From assembly GCA_030550335.1 (NCBI GenBank), contig JAUQPO010000005.1:1-32566 (forward strand): DNA of 32,566 nt, given 5' to 3'. Under the pieces are notes generated by a model that was not told where the DNA came from, made no database searches, and was given only the letters and a program-made list of their open reading frames with translations. Below, in pieces: positions 1 through 7,453 of this stretch. Position 1 is the first letter of the stretch. Every line of letters begins with the position of its first letter. Source of the DNA: Acidobacteriota bacterium. GTDB taxonomy: Bacteria; Acidobacteriota; Terriglobia; Bryobacterales; Bryobacteraceae. Position numbers and translations under genes: made by a program.

Positions 1-537
1 GCCTAGGTATCCACAAACAAGGGGTGCCAGAAAAGCCCCGAGGTTGATCCCCATGTAAAAGATTGAAAAGCCCGCATCGCGGCGGCGGTCGGTGGGCGAG
101 TAGAGTTGACCGACGATCGTGCTGACGTTAGGCTTCAACAACCCCGTGCCGGCGGTGATCGCGCCCAGACCTGAATAGAACGCAGCGAGACTCGGAGCCA
201 GCAACAATGCATTGCCGAGCGCGATCAACACACCACCCCACAACACAGCCTTCCGCTGCCCAAGCCACCGGTCAGCCAACCAGCCCCCTGGCAGGCTCAA
301 CAAGTACACTCCCGAGGTCACCAGCCCGTAGACCGCTGCCGCCTTCTCCACACTGAATCCCAGACCTCCCGTCTCCACCGGAGCGGTCATGAACAGGATC
401 AGCAGAGCACGCATGCCGTAATAGCTGAACCTTTCCCAAAGCTCGGTGAAGAACAGCACCGACAATCCAGGAGGGTGCCCGAAAAACGTCTTAGAAGTGG
501 CGACCTGTTCACAGCGCCGCTGCAAGGGATCCGTCAT
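1..537 (-). CDS. POT/PTR2-family proton-dependent oligopeptide transporter, N-terminal part (cut by window start)
   Basis: Seen: the minus strand is open from an ATG at 537 to the window edge, giving 179 codons. The first helix carries the POT signature [10 protein letters not shown] (about residues 34-43). [15 protein letters not shown] loop between helices (about residues 90-103) and the PTR2-type stretch [20 protein letters not shown] near the cut end follow. Known for the family: proton-coupled import of di- and tripeptides by a 12-14-helix inner-membrane MFS protein of roughly 450-500 residues, so about 60 % of the gene lies outside. The ATG shares the bases ATGA with the stop codon of the upstream ABC ATPase gene, so translation is probably coupled. 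The substrate cannot be told from this part. An ordinary MFS sugar permease is unlikely because of the ExxERF motif. Confidence 0.9.
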   Translation of the reverse strand, partial: MTDPLQRRCEQVATSKTFFGHPPGLSVLFFTELWERFSYYGMRALLILFMTAPVETGGLGFSVEKAAAVYGLVTSGVYLLSLPGGWLADRWLGQRKAVLWGGVLIALGNALLLAPSLAAFYSGLGAITAGTGLLKPNVSTIVGQLYSPTDRRRDAGFSIFYMGINLGAFLAPLVCGYLG

Positions 538-1769
538 TGCACTCGCCTCCATTGCACTCTGACCGGTGGTGCCGCAACTCCCGCAAGATCCCTAGGATCC
601 ACCACCGTAATCATCAAGGCGTCATCGATCCAGTCCTGGCTTGTGCCGTCCCAGTTTTGGGTAGCCACAGTGAGCGTGTAGTCCTGGCGAGTCAACCAAC
701 AAGGGAACCGGTATTCCACTTCGAATTGTTCGCCGGGTCGCAGTGAGCCTATTTCCACTCCCTCAATGCGGGTATTGGTTCCGAAGACGTCGACGCCCAG
801 TCGGTTTCGCAAAAGAATTCCTACAACCACCCGATCCAGAAACTCCCGCGCTTCCGCACGAATCCGGATAACAATGGTCTCGCCCCAATGGAACGTTGTC
901 CGCGGCTCTGCTTGATCATCCTCTACCTGTAGCTCGAGGATTCGACTCCGCTGATCGCCGTGGCGCGTGCGCCAGCGCGGTGTTGCGTTGTGGAATTGAA
1001 GCTCACCGGCAGGCAGCCGTTCCACCTGGTTCCCCAACACCCGAGCTATGTACTCGTTGACCACTGCCGATGGGTCACCTTCAGCGACTACCCTGCCCTC
1101 CATTAACAGCACGGCGCGATCGGCCAGCCGCTTGACCAGCCCCAGATCGTGCGAGACGAACAGAATCGTCACCCCTTGGGCTTTCAGCTCCTCGAATTTG
1201 CGCACGCAGCGGTTGGAGAACACCGCATCGCCCACAGCTAAGGCTTCGTCCACCAGTAGGATGTCAGGAGTAACGTGAATGGCGGTGGCGAACGCTAGCC
1301 GCACGTACATACCCGTCGAATACTCTTTGACTGGCCGATCGATGAACTCACCGATGCCGGCAAACTCCTCAATGGCGGGAAAGATCCGATGAAGCTGGCT
1401 GCGGCTCAGGCCCATAAGCTCGCCGCTCAAGTACACGTTTTCGCGGCCTGTGAACTCAGGGTTGAAACCCGCTCCTAGCTCCAACAAAGCAGCGACCCGG
1501 CCCTCGATGCTGATACGTCCAGAGGTCGGCCGCAGGATGCCGGCAACCAGCTGCAACAGCGTGCTCTTGCCCGAGCCATTCGGCCCGATTAAGGCAACAG
1601 TCTCGCCCCGGCGGACGACCAGGCTGACATCCCGCAAGGCCCAAAAGCTGTGTCCCCGGCGCCTGGTTCCCCAACCCAGTACGTCCAGCACGCGATCGAA
1701 TGGACGGTCGTAAAGCTGATAAACCTTTGAGACACGTTGCAGCGTAACGGCACCCGGCCTGGTGGCCAT
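534..1769 (-). CDS. Wzt/TagH-type ABC transporter ATP-binding protein with C-terminal glycan-binding-like domain
   Basis: A 411-aa protein. Seen: Walker [10 protein letters not shown] (62-70), the Wzt-type stretch [17 protein letters not shown] (about 95-111), ABC signature [11 protein letters not shown] (150-160), Walker B ILLVDEAL (170-177) and switch histidine in SHD (207). About 170 residues follow the nucleotide-binding domain, rich in beta strands and resembling the Wzt C-terminal domain, which in O-antigen exporters recognises the capped polysaccharide. Known role: powering export of undecaprenyl-linked O-antigen or teichoic-acid-like polymers with a Wzm-type permease. Odd: no permease gene is adjacent. 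Upstream is the oppositely oriented tRNA, and downstream the gene overlaps a peptide transporter by 4 bp. The ATG at 1769 has a GGAAGGAAG stretch upstream, somewhat far for an ideal ribosome site. Family sure; exported glycan unknown. Confidence 0.9.
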   Translation of the reverse strand: MATRPGAVTLQRVSKVYQLYDRPFDRVLDVLGWGTRRRGHSFWALRDVSLVVRRGETVALIGPNGSGKSTLLQLVAGILRPTSGRISIEGRVAALLELGAGFNPEFTGRENVYLSGELMGLSRSQLHRIFPAIEEFAGIGEFIDRPVKEYSTGMYVRLAFATAIHVTPDILLVDEALAVGDAVFSNRCVRKFEELKAQGVTILFVSHDLGLVKRLADRAVLLMEGRVVAEGDPSAVVNEYIARVLGNQVERLPAGELQFHNATPRWRTRHGDQRSRILELQVEDDQAEPRTTFHWGETIVIRIRAEAREFLDRVVVGILLRNRLGVDVFGTNTRIEGVEIGSLRPGEQFEVEYRFPCWLTRQDYTLTVATQNWDGTSQDWIDDALMITVVDPRDLAGVAAPPVRVQWRRVQ

Positions 1770-1954
1770 ACGGGCTCGATCTTCCTTCCAACCTGACGAT
1801 CGCTCAAAGTGTACCTTTCCAGGGTAGCCGACCGGAGCGAGCTCACCAGGAGAAGCTGACGTGAGTAACGGCCGGTCGAAGTCAAGCGTTTACCACGAAG
1901 CAGACCAATGAGTGACCCCGTAGGAGGGCAGTTAGCGCCCGCTGCGGGCAGGTT

Positions 1955-1963
1955 TGTTACAAT
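1955..1963 (+). promoter_or_regulatory. Candidate extended -10 promoter of tRNA-Lys
   Basis: TG-T-TACAAT fits an extended -10 element, which would explain why no good -35 hexamer lies 16-18 bp upstream. Start of transcription would be near 1970. The short leader contains a 5-bp hairpin (1975-1979 with 1985-1989) just before the tRNA. Sequence match only. Confidence 0.45.
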
Positions 1964-2005
1964 CGTACTGAAACGGCGCTTTCTGCGCCGGCCATCATTC
2001 CGAAA

Positions 2006-2081
2006 GGGCCCGTAGCTCAACTGGTAGAGCAGCGGACTCTTAATCCGCGGGTTGGAGGTTCGAGTCCTCCCGGGCTCACCA
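2006..2081 (+). tRNA. tRNA-Lys (anticodon CUU), CCA encoded
   Basis: A full cloverleaf can be drawn. The acceptor stem GGGCCCG pairs with CGGGCUC (one G-U), then U8-A9, a 4-bp D stem and a 5-bp anticodon stem GCGGA/UCCGC around loop CUCUUAA, which gives anticodon CUU. A 5-nt variable loop, a T arm GGAGG/CCUCC with loop UUCGAGU, discriminator A and an encoded CCA (2079-2081) follow. It reads AAG codons. Its U8 is the base that ThiI, encoded next on the same strand, converts to 4-thiouridine. Confidence 0.97.
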
Positions 2082-2186
2082 TTCGAGACGCGCCGTCCGA
2101 TCAACGTCATCGTAATCCGTAGCCTGATGCGTTGTTAGCAGTGTGTGCTGGAACTGCGGCTGAGGGGAGTGGGTGATACGACTGTA

Positions 2187-2357
2187 GCCCCTAAAGACTC
2201 GTACTTTGCGAGAATCTCGGAACTCCAGGGGCGAAGGTTCACTGGTGCTAAGGTCGCACCGTGGCGAAAAGTTGCTCCCGTTGCTCGTCCTGGGGTGCGG
2301 ACTGGGGAAACGGTAGTGCTGTCGCTAAGGCGAATGTCCCCAAGGTAACCTCGGTCC
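2187..2357. other. Cluster of small hairpins, possible structured RNA
   Basis: Nested complementary segments are visible. 2187-2192 pairs with 2227-2232 and encloses 2198-2201/2209-2212. 2244-2248 pairs with 2256-2260. 2299-2302 pairs with 2354-2357 and encloses 2304-2308/2337-2341, which in turn encloses 2322-2325/2330-2333 with a 4-nt loop. An alternative pairing, 2310-2315 with 2363-2368, would compete. Each stem is short, and such pairings arise by chance in GC-rich DNA, so this is weak evidence. It matches no RNA family I know (not RNase P, tmRNA or 6S). Confidence 0.2.
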
Positions 2358-3084
2358 ACTATTACCGTGATGGGGATAGCGCGTTCCACAGGACAATCAA
2401 CCGCTGTGTTTAACGCACGAGCAGGCGCCACACATGCTACTGGAAGAGGGGCTGTGGTTTATTGTTAGCGACCACCGCATCATCCTCTGAGCAGCTTTCT
2501 TGCCCCGCCGACGAGGTTCCGATTGCCCTCGAGACAGTTGACTTCGACCTTCCAGATGGCCCATGCATCGCGCCCCGACTGACAATCTGTCAGTGGGCCC
2601 GGCGAGTGCGTACACAGCTTGCGAACCACAAAAAGTCCGGTGTGAACTGCGGGCGCAATCGCGTGCCCGTCTTGGCTATGGCCCGGCCTCCATGCAGCCG
2701 GCTTCGTGCTGGGCAGGTGTACGAAGAGAGGAAGTCCTAAGAAACTCCTATGAAAGCCTCACAGGCGGAGGCGCGGCATGCCTTTTTACCCCTGGGTTCC
2801 AGGTGGGAAGCAGACAGCAACCTGCATTCACTTGACACTGGGTGCCCGACCGAACGCTCATGCGCCACAACCACCGGGCTGAAGCAGGCTCTGGAACACG
2901 AGTGCTCGGCTTCGTCGACAAAGTCCTCAACACCCAGCAAACGCGATGTAGCCCCGCACTGTCGACGTAATCCATCACGAGGGTGGATCGTCCGGGAACA
3001 AACGGTCGATTCACACCAGCTAGTTGAGGCCCAGGTAAACCGAGGCTGGATTGCCCTTCACGGCAAACGCAAGCCCGACCATGG

Positions 3085-3150
3085 ACGGCTGGAGTTTGCT
3101 TGCTCTGCTTCGCTGTCGCGCTTCATCAACTCACCTCATGCTCCAGTCGT
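3085..3150 (+). other. Long-loop hairpin upstream of thiI
   Basis: Bases 3085-3094 pair with 3141-3150 over 10 bp, with one G-U pair, around a 46-nt pyrimidine-rich loop. It ends 103 nt before the thiI start and could lie in the thiI leader. A CATAAT hexamer at 3180-3185 is a possible -10 box, which would put the hairpin outside the message instead. It lacks the conserved parts of a TPP riboswitch. Confidence 0.25.
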
Positions 3151-3253
3151 TTCCCATTTCCTGGCCTGCGCACCGAGTGGCATAATCGGCAGAGGGAAGG
3201 GTTCTGGCTGGCGGCGGTGCCGGCTACGCCAACGTTTTGAGCGCCCAGCAGCG

Positions 3254-4426
3254 ATGTACTCTATCGTCCTAGTGCATTTTGGTGAGATCGGGCTTAAGGG
3301 AGCAAACCGAGGCCTGTTCGAGCGCGCCCTGGCCGATAACATTCGCGCGAGGATCCCGGAACGCTTGCGACGGGAGCCCGGTCGCTTCGTGCTCGAGTTG
3401 ACGCCGGAATCTGACTTGGAGCGCATCCGGTACCATCTGGATCGTACATTCGGGATCGTCAAGTACGCCTTCGGCCTTGAAGCACGGCCTGAGATTGACG
3501 ATATCGCGGCACAAGCGGTAGCGCTCGCACAGAGAGAGCATTTCGAAACTTTTCGCGTCACCGCAAGACGTGCGGACAAAAGCTTTCCGTTGACCTCGCA
3601 GCAAATCAACGGGCTCGTCGGCGCTGCCGTAGCACGGCTCGGCAAGAGGGTCAAACTGACAGAGCCCCAGCTGGAAATCAACATCGAGGTCACGAGCCAC
3701 GCCGCGTACGTATGCTCCAACTTCCGGCCCGGACCAGGGGGGTTGCCCGTGGGTGTGACTGGGAAGGTGCTCGCGCTGGTCTCTGGCGGGATCGACTCGC
3801 CTGTTGCCGCCATCCTAGCCATGAAGCGCGGCTGCAAGTGCACAATCCTACACTTCCACAATTACACCTTTTACAAGGACCTGGTCCGTAAGAAAATCGA
3901 GCGGCTGGCCGAACAACTCGCGGTGTATAACGGCCCAACTCGCCTGATCATCGTGCCCTTCGAACCCGTACAGAGAGAAATTGTCCGCTTGTGCGACGCG
4001 AAATATCGCATGATTCTTTACCGCCGAGCTATGTTCCGGATCGCCTCGGTCCTCGCCCCAAAGGAAGGCGCCCTGGCCTACGTTACGGGCGACAGCCTGG
4101 CCCAGGTCGCCTCTCAGACCCTTGAGAATCTCGACGTCATTTACTCCATCGCTGATCGTCCCGTGCTAGCACCCTTGATCGGCTACGACAAGACCGAAAT
4201 CATGGCGCTCGCCCGCCGCTACGGAACATACGACATCTCCATCCTGCCTTACGAGGACTGTTGCTCAGCGTTCATCGCGCGCCACCCCGCCACGCGGACC
4301 ACACGCCAGGAGATCGAGGATCAGGAAGCCGATATCGATTTCCCTCCACTGATCGAGCGGGTGGTGTCCGAAGCTGAAACACTCGAGGTTCGGCCACCGG
4401 CCGAAGTCCACGCGCCAAGCACCTAA
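3254..4426 (+). CDS. thiI: tRNA 4-thiouridine synthetase ThiI (no rhodanese domain)
   Basis: A 390-aa protein. Seen: an N-terminal ferredoxin-like segment with HFGEIGLKG (8-16), a THUMP-like RNA-binding region (about 60-165), the PP-loop ATP-binding motif SGGIDS (177-182), and PYEDCCSAF with ARHP (332-345). The family adenylates U8 of tRNA and replaces oxygen by sulfur; in many bacteria it also feeds sulfur to thiamine thiazole synthesis. The C-terminal rhodanese domain of the E. coli enzyme is absent, as in many non-proteobacterial forms. Cys336/Cys337 are therefore candidates for sulfur chemistry, but this is inference. The frame is open from 2750, but family similarity begins exactly at the ATG at 3254. 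The gene ends tail to tail with the next gene, the stop codons overlapping. Confidence 0.95.
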   Translation: MYSIVLVHFGEIGLKGANRGLFERALADNIRARIPERLRREPGRFVLELTPESDLERIRYHLDRTFGIVKYAFGLEARPEIDDIAAQAVALAQREHFETFRVTARRADKSFPLTSQQINGLVGAAVARLGKRVKLTEPQLEINIEVTSHAAYVCSNFRPGPGGLPVGVTGKVLALVSGGIDSPVAAILAMKRGCKCTILHFHNYTFYKDLVRKKIERLAEQLAVYNGPTRLIIVPFEPVQREIVRLCDAKYRMILYRRAMFRIASVLAPKEGALAYVTGDSLAQVASQTLENLDVIYSIADRPVLAPLIGYDKTEIMALARRYGTYDISILPYEDCCSAFIARHPATRTTRQEIEDQEADIDFPPLIERVVSEAETLEVRPPAEVHAPST

Positions 4427-5616
4427 GTATGCCGGCCGGAACGTAGCACCTCTCGGAGACGCCGGGCAACAATCTCGGTCTCGCCGGGCTCGAGCATCCA
4501 GGGATTCACCACCAGCACGTCATCGGAGCTCGGCGTGACCTCGATGGAGGGATCACCCTCGCGGAGCCGGCGCTTGGCCTCGGCAGGAGTCAATCCGAGA
4601 CGGGCCGCGTCCCAGCGGATGTGTACGTGCGGCACGTGATTGGCGATCTCTGGAACAACGATCTCGGTCTGGACTGTCGGGATATTGCTGACGGCTTTCA
4701 CGATCGTTTGGGCTCGCCGCTCCAGCTCTCTCCACTCCTTCTCGTGGTCGAGGCTCAAATAGCGCTCGACAGCCACGAGCATGGCCAACAGTTCTTCCTT
4801 ATTCACCTTCATGCCGCGGCCGATGGTGTCCGCATGAGGACAAGTGTTCAGCCGTGCCGCCTCGATAAGGTCCTTGCGCCCCAAAAGCAAACCGGCGCTC
4901 TGCGGCCCACGTAAGCCCTTGCCGCCGGAAAAGGTCACTAAGTCGAACCCCATGGCGATGTACTTCTTCAGGTTCTCCACAGGTGGGACGTCGGCGGCCG
5001 CATCGTTGAAAGTGGGGATCCCATGCTTCTTGCCCAGGGCGACGAATTCCTCGCGCTTGATCTTACCTTTCGGATCGGCGAGGTTCAGGAACAACATCAT
5101 GGCGGTCCGCTCGTTAATTGCGGCCTCCAGCTCTTCGACGGTCTCGACTTCCACAAGTTTCACGCCGCAGTTGCGCACGGCATGATCGTAAGCGAAGCGG
5201 TGAGATTTCTGAATGATCACCTCGTTTTTCATCCCCTCGGTATTTGGCAAGCGACGGATTTTCTCTGGATCTTTCCCGGTAATACAAGCAGCAGTGCCTA
5301 GGGTAAGAGCGGAAGCCGCCCCAGCTGTGACCATAGCCGCCTCTGCTCCAAGCAACTCGGCTATACGGCGGCCCACCGCGTCATGCAACTCATCGAGAAC
5401 CACGAAGCTTCGTGCGGCATAGTTCCAGGCGTCGATGACCTCTTCAGGCATCAGCGAACCGGTGAGCATAGTGTAGGTCCCAGCGGCGTTGAGAATCCGC
5501 CGGACGCCCAGTTCTTTGAAGTAATCACGGCGTGGCTTGGCAGCGAGTTTCGGGACCAGGGGGCCGATGATGGGTGTAGCAGCCAGCGCCTTAAGGAAAC
5601 TTCTTCGATCCGGCAT
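4423..5616 (-). CDS. SelA-like (fold type I) PLP-dependent enzyme with Tat leader
   Basis: A 397-aa protein. Seen: the N-terminus DRRSFLKALA (3-12) followed by a hydrophobic stretch, a twin-arginine-type leader. Then NAAGTYTMLTGSLMP (43-57), as in SelA-like proteins, the NDAAADVPP segment (204-212) and SGGKGLRGPQSAG (230-242), where Lys233 should hold the PLP. Relatives include selenocysteine synthase SelA and D-glucosaminate-6-phosphate ammonia-lyase-type enzymes. The true substrate is unknown, and no selenocysteine genes (selB, selC, selD) are visible. Start chosen at 5616 because GGGAGG lies just upstream and the Tat motif follows; a longer frame to 5670 lacks both. Odd: a PLP enzyme with an export signal. 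The stop codon overlaps that of thiI on the other strand. Confidence 0.85.
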   Translation of the reverse strand: MPDRRSFLKALAATPIIGPLVPKLAAKPRRDYFKELGVRRILNAAGTYTMLTGSLMPEEVIDAWNYAARSFVVLDELHDAVGRRIAELLGAEAAMVTAGAASALTLGTAACITGKDPEKIRRLPNTEGMKNEVIIQKSHRFAYDHAVRNCGVKLVEVETVEELEAAINERTAMMLFLNLADPKGKIKREEFVALGKKHGIPTFNDAAADVPPVENLKKYIAMGFDLVTFSGGKGLRGPQSAGLLLGRKDLIEAARLNTCPHADTIGRGMKVNKEELLAMLVAVERYLSLDHEKEWRELERRAQTIVKAVSNIPTVQTEIVVPEIANHVPHVHIRWDAARLGLTPAEAKRRLREGDPSIEVTPSSDDVLVVNPWMLEPGETEIVARRLREVLRSGRHT

Positions 5617-5875
5617 AGTAGCCTCCCGAGTTAGATGCTGCATGGAACGATACTCCAACTGAGAGGCCACGCGCTAGGGGGTGAGCGGCTGACCAGAAGA
5701 AAGGCTCAACATCGCTTGCGCAGCCTCTGCATTTTTGGTCATTCGCGAGGATGCCCACGGCAGATTAGGCAGTTGTTGCTAATCGAGTAAGGCCTTTGGT
5801 AAAAACTTAGGAAAAGTATCGATCGGGTTTCTCCCCCAATCGAACCCTTCATCCCATTAGGTACGTACGGCGAGT

Positions 5876-7129
5876 ATGGAAGTCCGTGTCCTCGCATTCG
5901 TTCTCGCTGGAGGCAAAGGCACCCGTCTCTACCCGCTCACCAAGGAGCGCGCCAAACCAGCAGTTCCATTCGGCGGGCGCTACCGTATCATCGACTTCGT
6001 GCTGAGCAACCTAGTCAATTCCGGCATCTTGTCCATTTATGTCCTGATCCAGTTCAAGAGTCAGTCCTTGCTTCAACATCTGCGTGATGGCTGGGAGCTG
6101 ACGGGACTGCTCAAGCACCACTTCATCATTCCGGTGCCCGCGCAAATGCGCACGGCAGAAGAGACCTGGTACCGAGGGACAGCCGATGCGATCTATCAAA
6201 ATCTCAACCTGATTGAGCAATCCGACCCGCATGTTGTCGCCATTTTCGGCGCCGATCATGTCTACCGGATGAACATCCGGCAGATGATCGAATTTCACGA
6301 GGAGCGGCGCGCTGACGTCACGGTGGCCGCAGTGCCCGTACCCCGATCGATGGCTAAGGAATTCGGAGTGATCGAAACGAATCACCGCGGCGAAATCATC
6401 GGCTTCCATGAAAAACGAGCTGACGCGCCTCCCATGCCCACAGACCCCACTCGGGTCTATGCTTCTATGGGCAACTACATCTTTTCCACCCCTGTCCTCA
6501 TCGAGGAACTGATCGCCGACGCCGCCAACGACGACAGCTCCCACGACTTCGGTCGCGACATCTTGCCGTCCATGGTGAAACGCCGCCGCATGTTTGCCTA
6601 CGACTTCCAAACCAACCGCATCCCGGGCGATCCACCCGATGCGGCCCCCTACTGGCGCGATGTGGGCACCATAGATGCTTACTACGAAGCCAACATGGAC
6701 CTGCGGTCCATTACTCCGGCGCTGAACCTCTACAACAAGCAGTGGCCAATTTACACGGCGGGCTACTCTGACGCTCCCGCCAAGTTCAGCTTCGATGAGG
6801 AAGGGCGACGCGGAATCGCGATCGATTCAATCGTGGCCGGGGGAACCATCCTCTCGGGTGGGCTCGTCCGCAACTCGGTTATCGGGCGCGGATGCCGGAT
6901 CCACACTGGCGCAGTTGTCGAAGATTCGATCCTCTTCGACAATTGCGACATCGGCCGGTACGCGAAGGTGAAGCGGGCGATTTTGGATAAGAACGTTAAG
7001 GTACCACCTTTTGGCCGCATCGGGTACGACTTGGAGCAGGACCGTAAGTACCACTATGTGACCGAAAGCGGGATCGTCGTCGTCGAAGGCGCCCGTTCCC
7101 CTGTTGAGATCACCACCATCGACATTTGA
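5876..7129 (+). CDS. glgC: Glucose-1-phosphate adenylyltransferase (ADP-glucose pyrophosphorylase)
   Basis: A 417-aa protein of normal family length. Seen: nucleotide-binding motif AGGKGTRLYPLT (11-22), PAVPFGGRYRIIDF (28-41) with the regulatory/substrate region, GADHVYRMN, the sugar-phosphate lysine in FHEKRAD, and YWRDVGTIDAYYEANMDL. A C-terminal left-handed beta-helix follows with repeats such as VIGRGCRI and DNCDIGRYAKV. It makes ADP-glucose from ATP and glucose-1-phosphate for glycogen, in the cytoplasm, usually under allosteric control. The usual FxEKP motif reads EKR here, a small deviation. No glgA, glgB or glgP gene is adjacent, so it seems monocistronic. It is divergent from the SelA-like gene across 259 bp; no strong promoter hexamers were found there. 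Confidence 0.96.
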   Translation: MEVRVLAFVLAGGKGTRLYPLTKERAKPAVPFGGRYRIIDFVLSNLVNSGILSIYVLIQFKSQSLLQHLRDGWELTGLLKHHFIIPVPAQMRTAEETWYRGTADAIYQNLNLIEQSDPHVVAIFGADHVYRMNIRQMIEFHEERRADVTVAAVPVPRSMAKEFGVIETNHRGEIIGFHEKRADAPPMPTDPTRVYASMGNYIFSTPVLIEELIADAANDDSSHDFGRDILPSMVKRRRMFAYDFQTNRIPGDPPDAAPYWRDVGTIDAYYEANMDLRSITPALNLYNKQWPIYTAGYSDAPAKFSFDEEGRRGIAIDSIVAGGTILSGGLVRNSVIGRGCRIHTGAVVEDSILFDNCDIGRYAKVKRAILDKNVKVPPFGRIGYDLEQDRKYHYVTESGIVVVEGARSPVEITTIDI

Positions 7130-7453
7130 CTCGTGCGGCAGGGCGTGCATCTGGCGTGACCAGGCATAGCCTCTATTCATCGAGCGTGCGCCTAGAGTCC
7201 CGGTGGCCTTCGGTCCGAGTGTCGCCCAAGCAGCTCATCGCCTTGCGAGGCCGATGGACGGATACGCGTGCGTGTAGGTTCATTATCCCGCGTGCTGAGT
7301 CACTTAGCCACGCGGACCGAGCGCCAGCCGGGCAGACGCTGCAAGATGACCCGGCTGCGATCTGTCTGAACAGTATCGCCGGACTTCCGTAGAGCCTGCG
7401 GGGCACTGAACCAGCGCCCCGCAGGTGTCCCCAGTAGGTCACGCACAATTGGT
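7130..7453. other. Spacer between convergent glgC and the GH106 gene
   Basis: No gene is seen. The only clear structure is the 10-bp hairpin at 7395-7425. The small open frames crossing it run antisense into the GH106 gene and look like shadows. Confidence 0.6.
7395..7425 (-). terminator. Strong hairpin after the GH106 gene, no U-tract
   Basis: CCTGCGGGGC (7395-7404) and GCCCCGCAGG (7416-7425) pair perfectly over 10 bp around an 11-nt loop, 28 nt past the GH106 stop codon. Neither strand has a T-run after the stem. It may be an L-shaped terminator or an mRNA 3'-end stabiliser serving both convergent genes. Confidence 0.55.

Larger units (their letters stand above)
2082..3253. other. 1.17-kb gene-free spacer between tRNA-Lys and thiI
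   Basis: No convincing protein gene is seen on either strand. The open frames here (for example 2135-2431 minus, 2462-2740 plus and the 5' extension of the thiI frame from 2750) have low-complexity, shadow-like translations, no good ribosome sites and no family resemblance. There is no second copy of the tRNA 3' end, so no evidence of a tRNA-integrated island. Several hairpins are present, including a perfect 7-bp stem with a 3-nt loop at 2578-2594, a cluster at 2187-2357 and a 10-bp stem at 3085-3150. Possible content: an unrecognised RNA, decayed sequence or a long leader. Confidence 0.6.

Noticed and set aside
2135-2431. 98-codon open frame on the minus strand in the tRNA-thiI gap
   Set aside because: No ribosome site, no family resemblance, shadow-like composition.
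2750-3253. 168-codon 5' extension of the thiI reading frame
   Set aside because: Translation has no ThiI-like features, and family similarity starts exactly at the ATG at 3254, the normal N-terminus.
2056-3253. Island integrated at the tRNA-Lys 3' end
   Set aside because: No repeated copy of the tRNA 3' end and no integrase gene in the gap.
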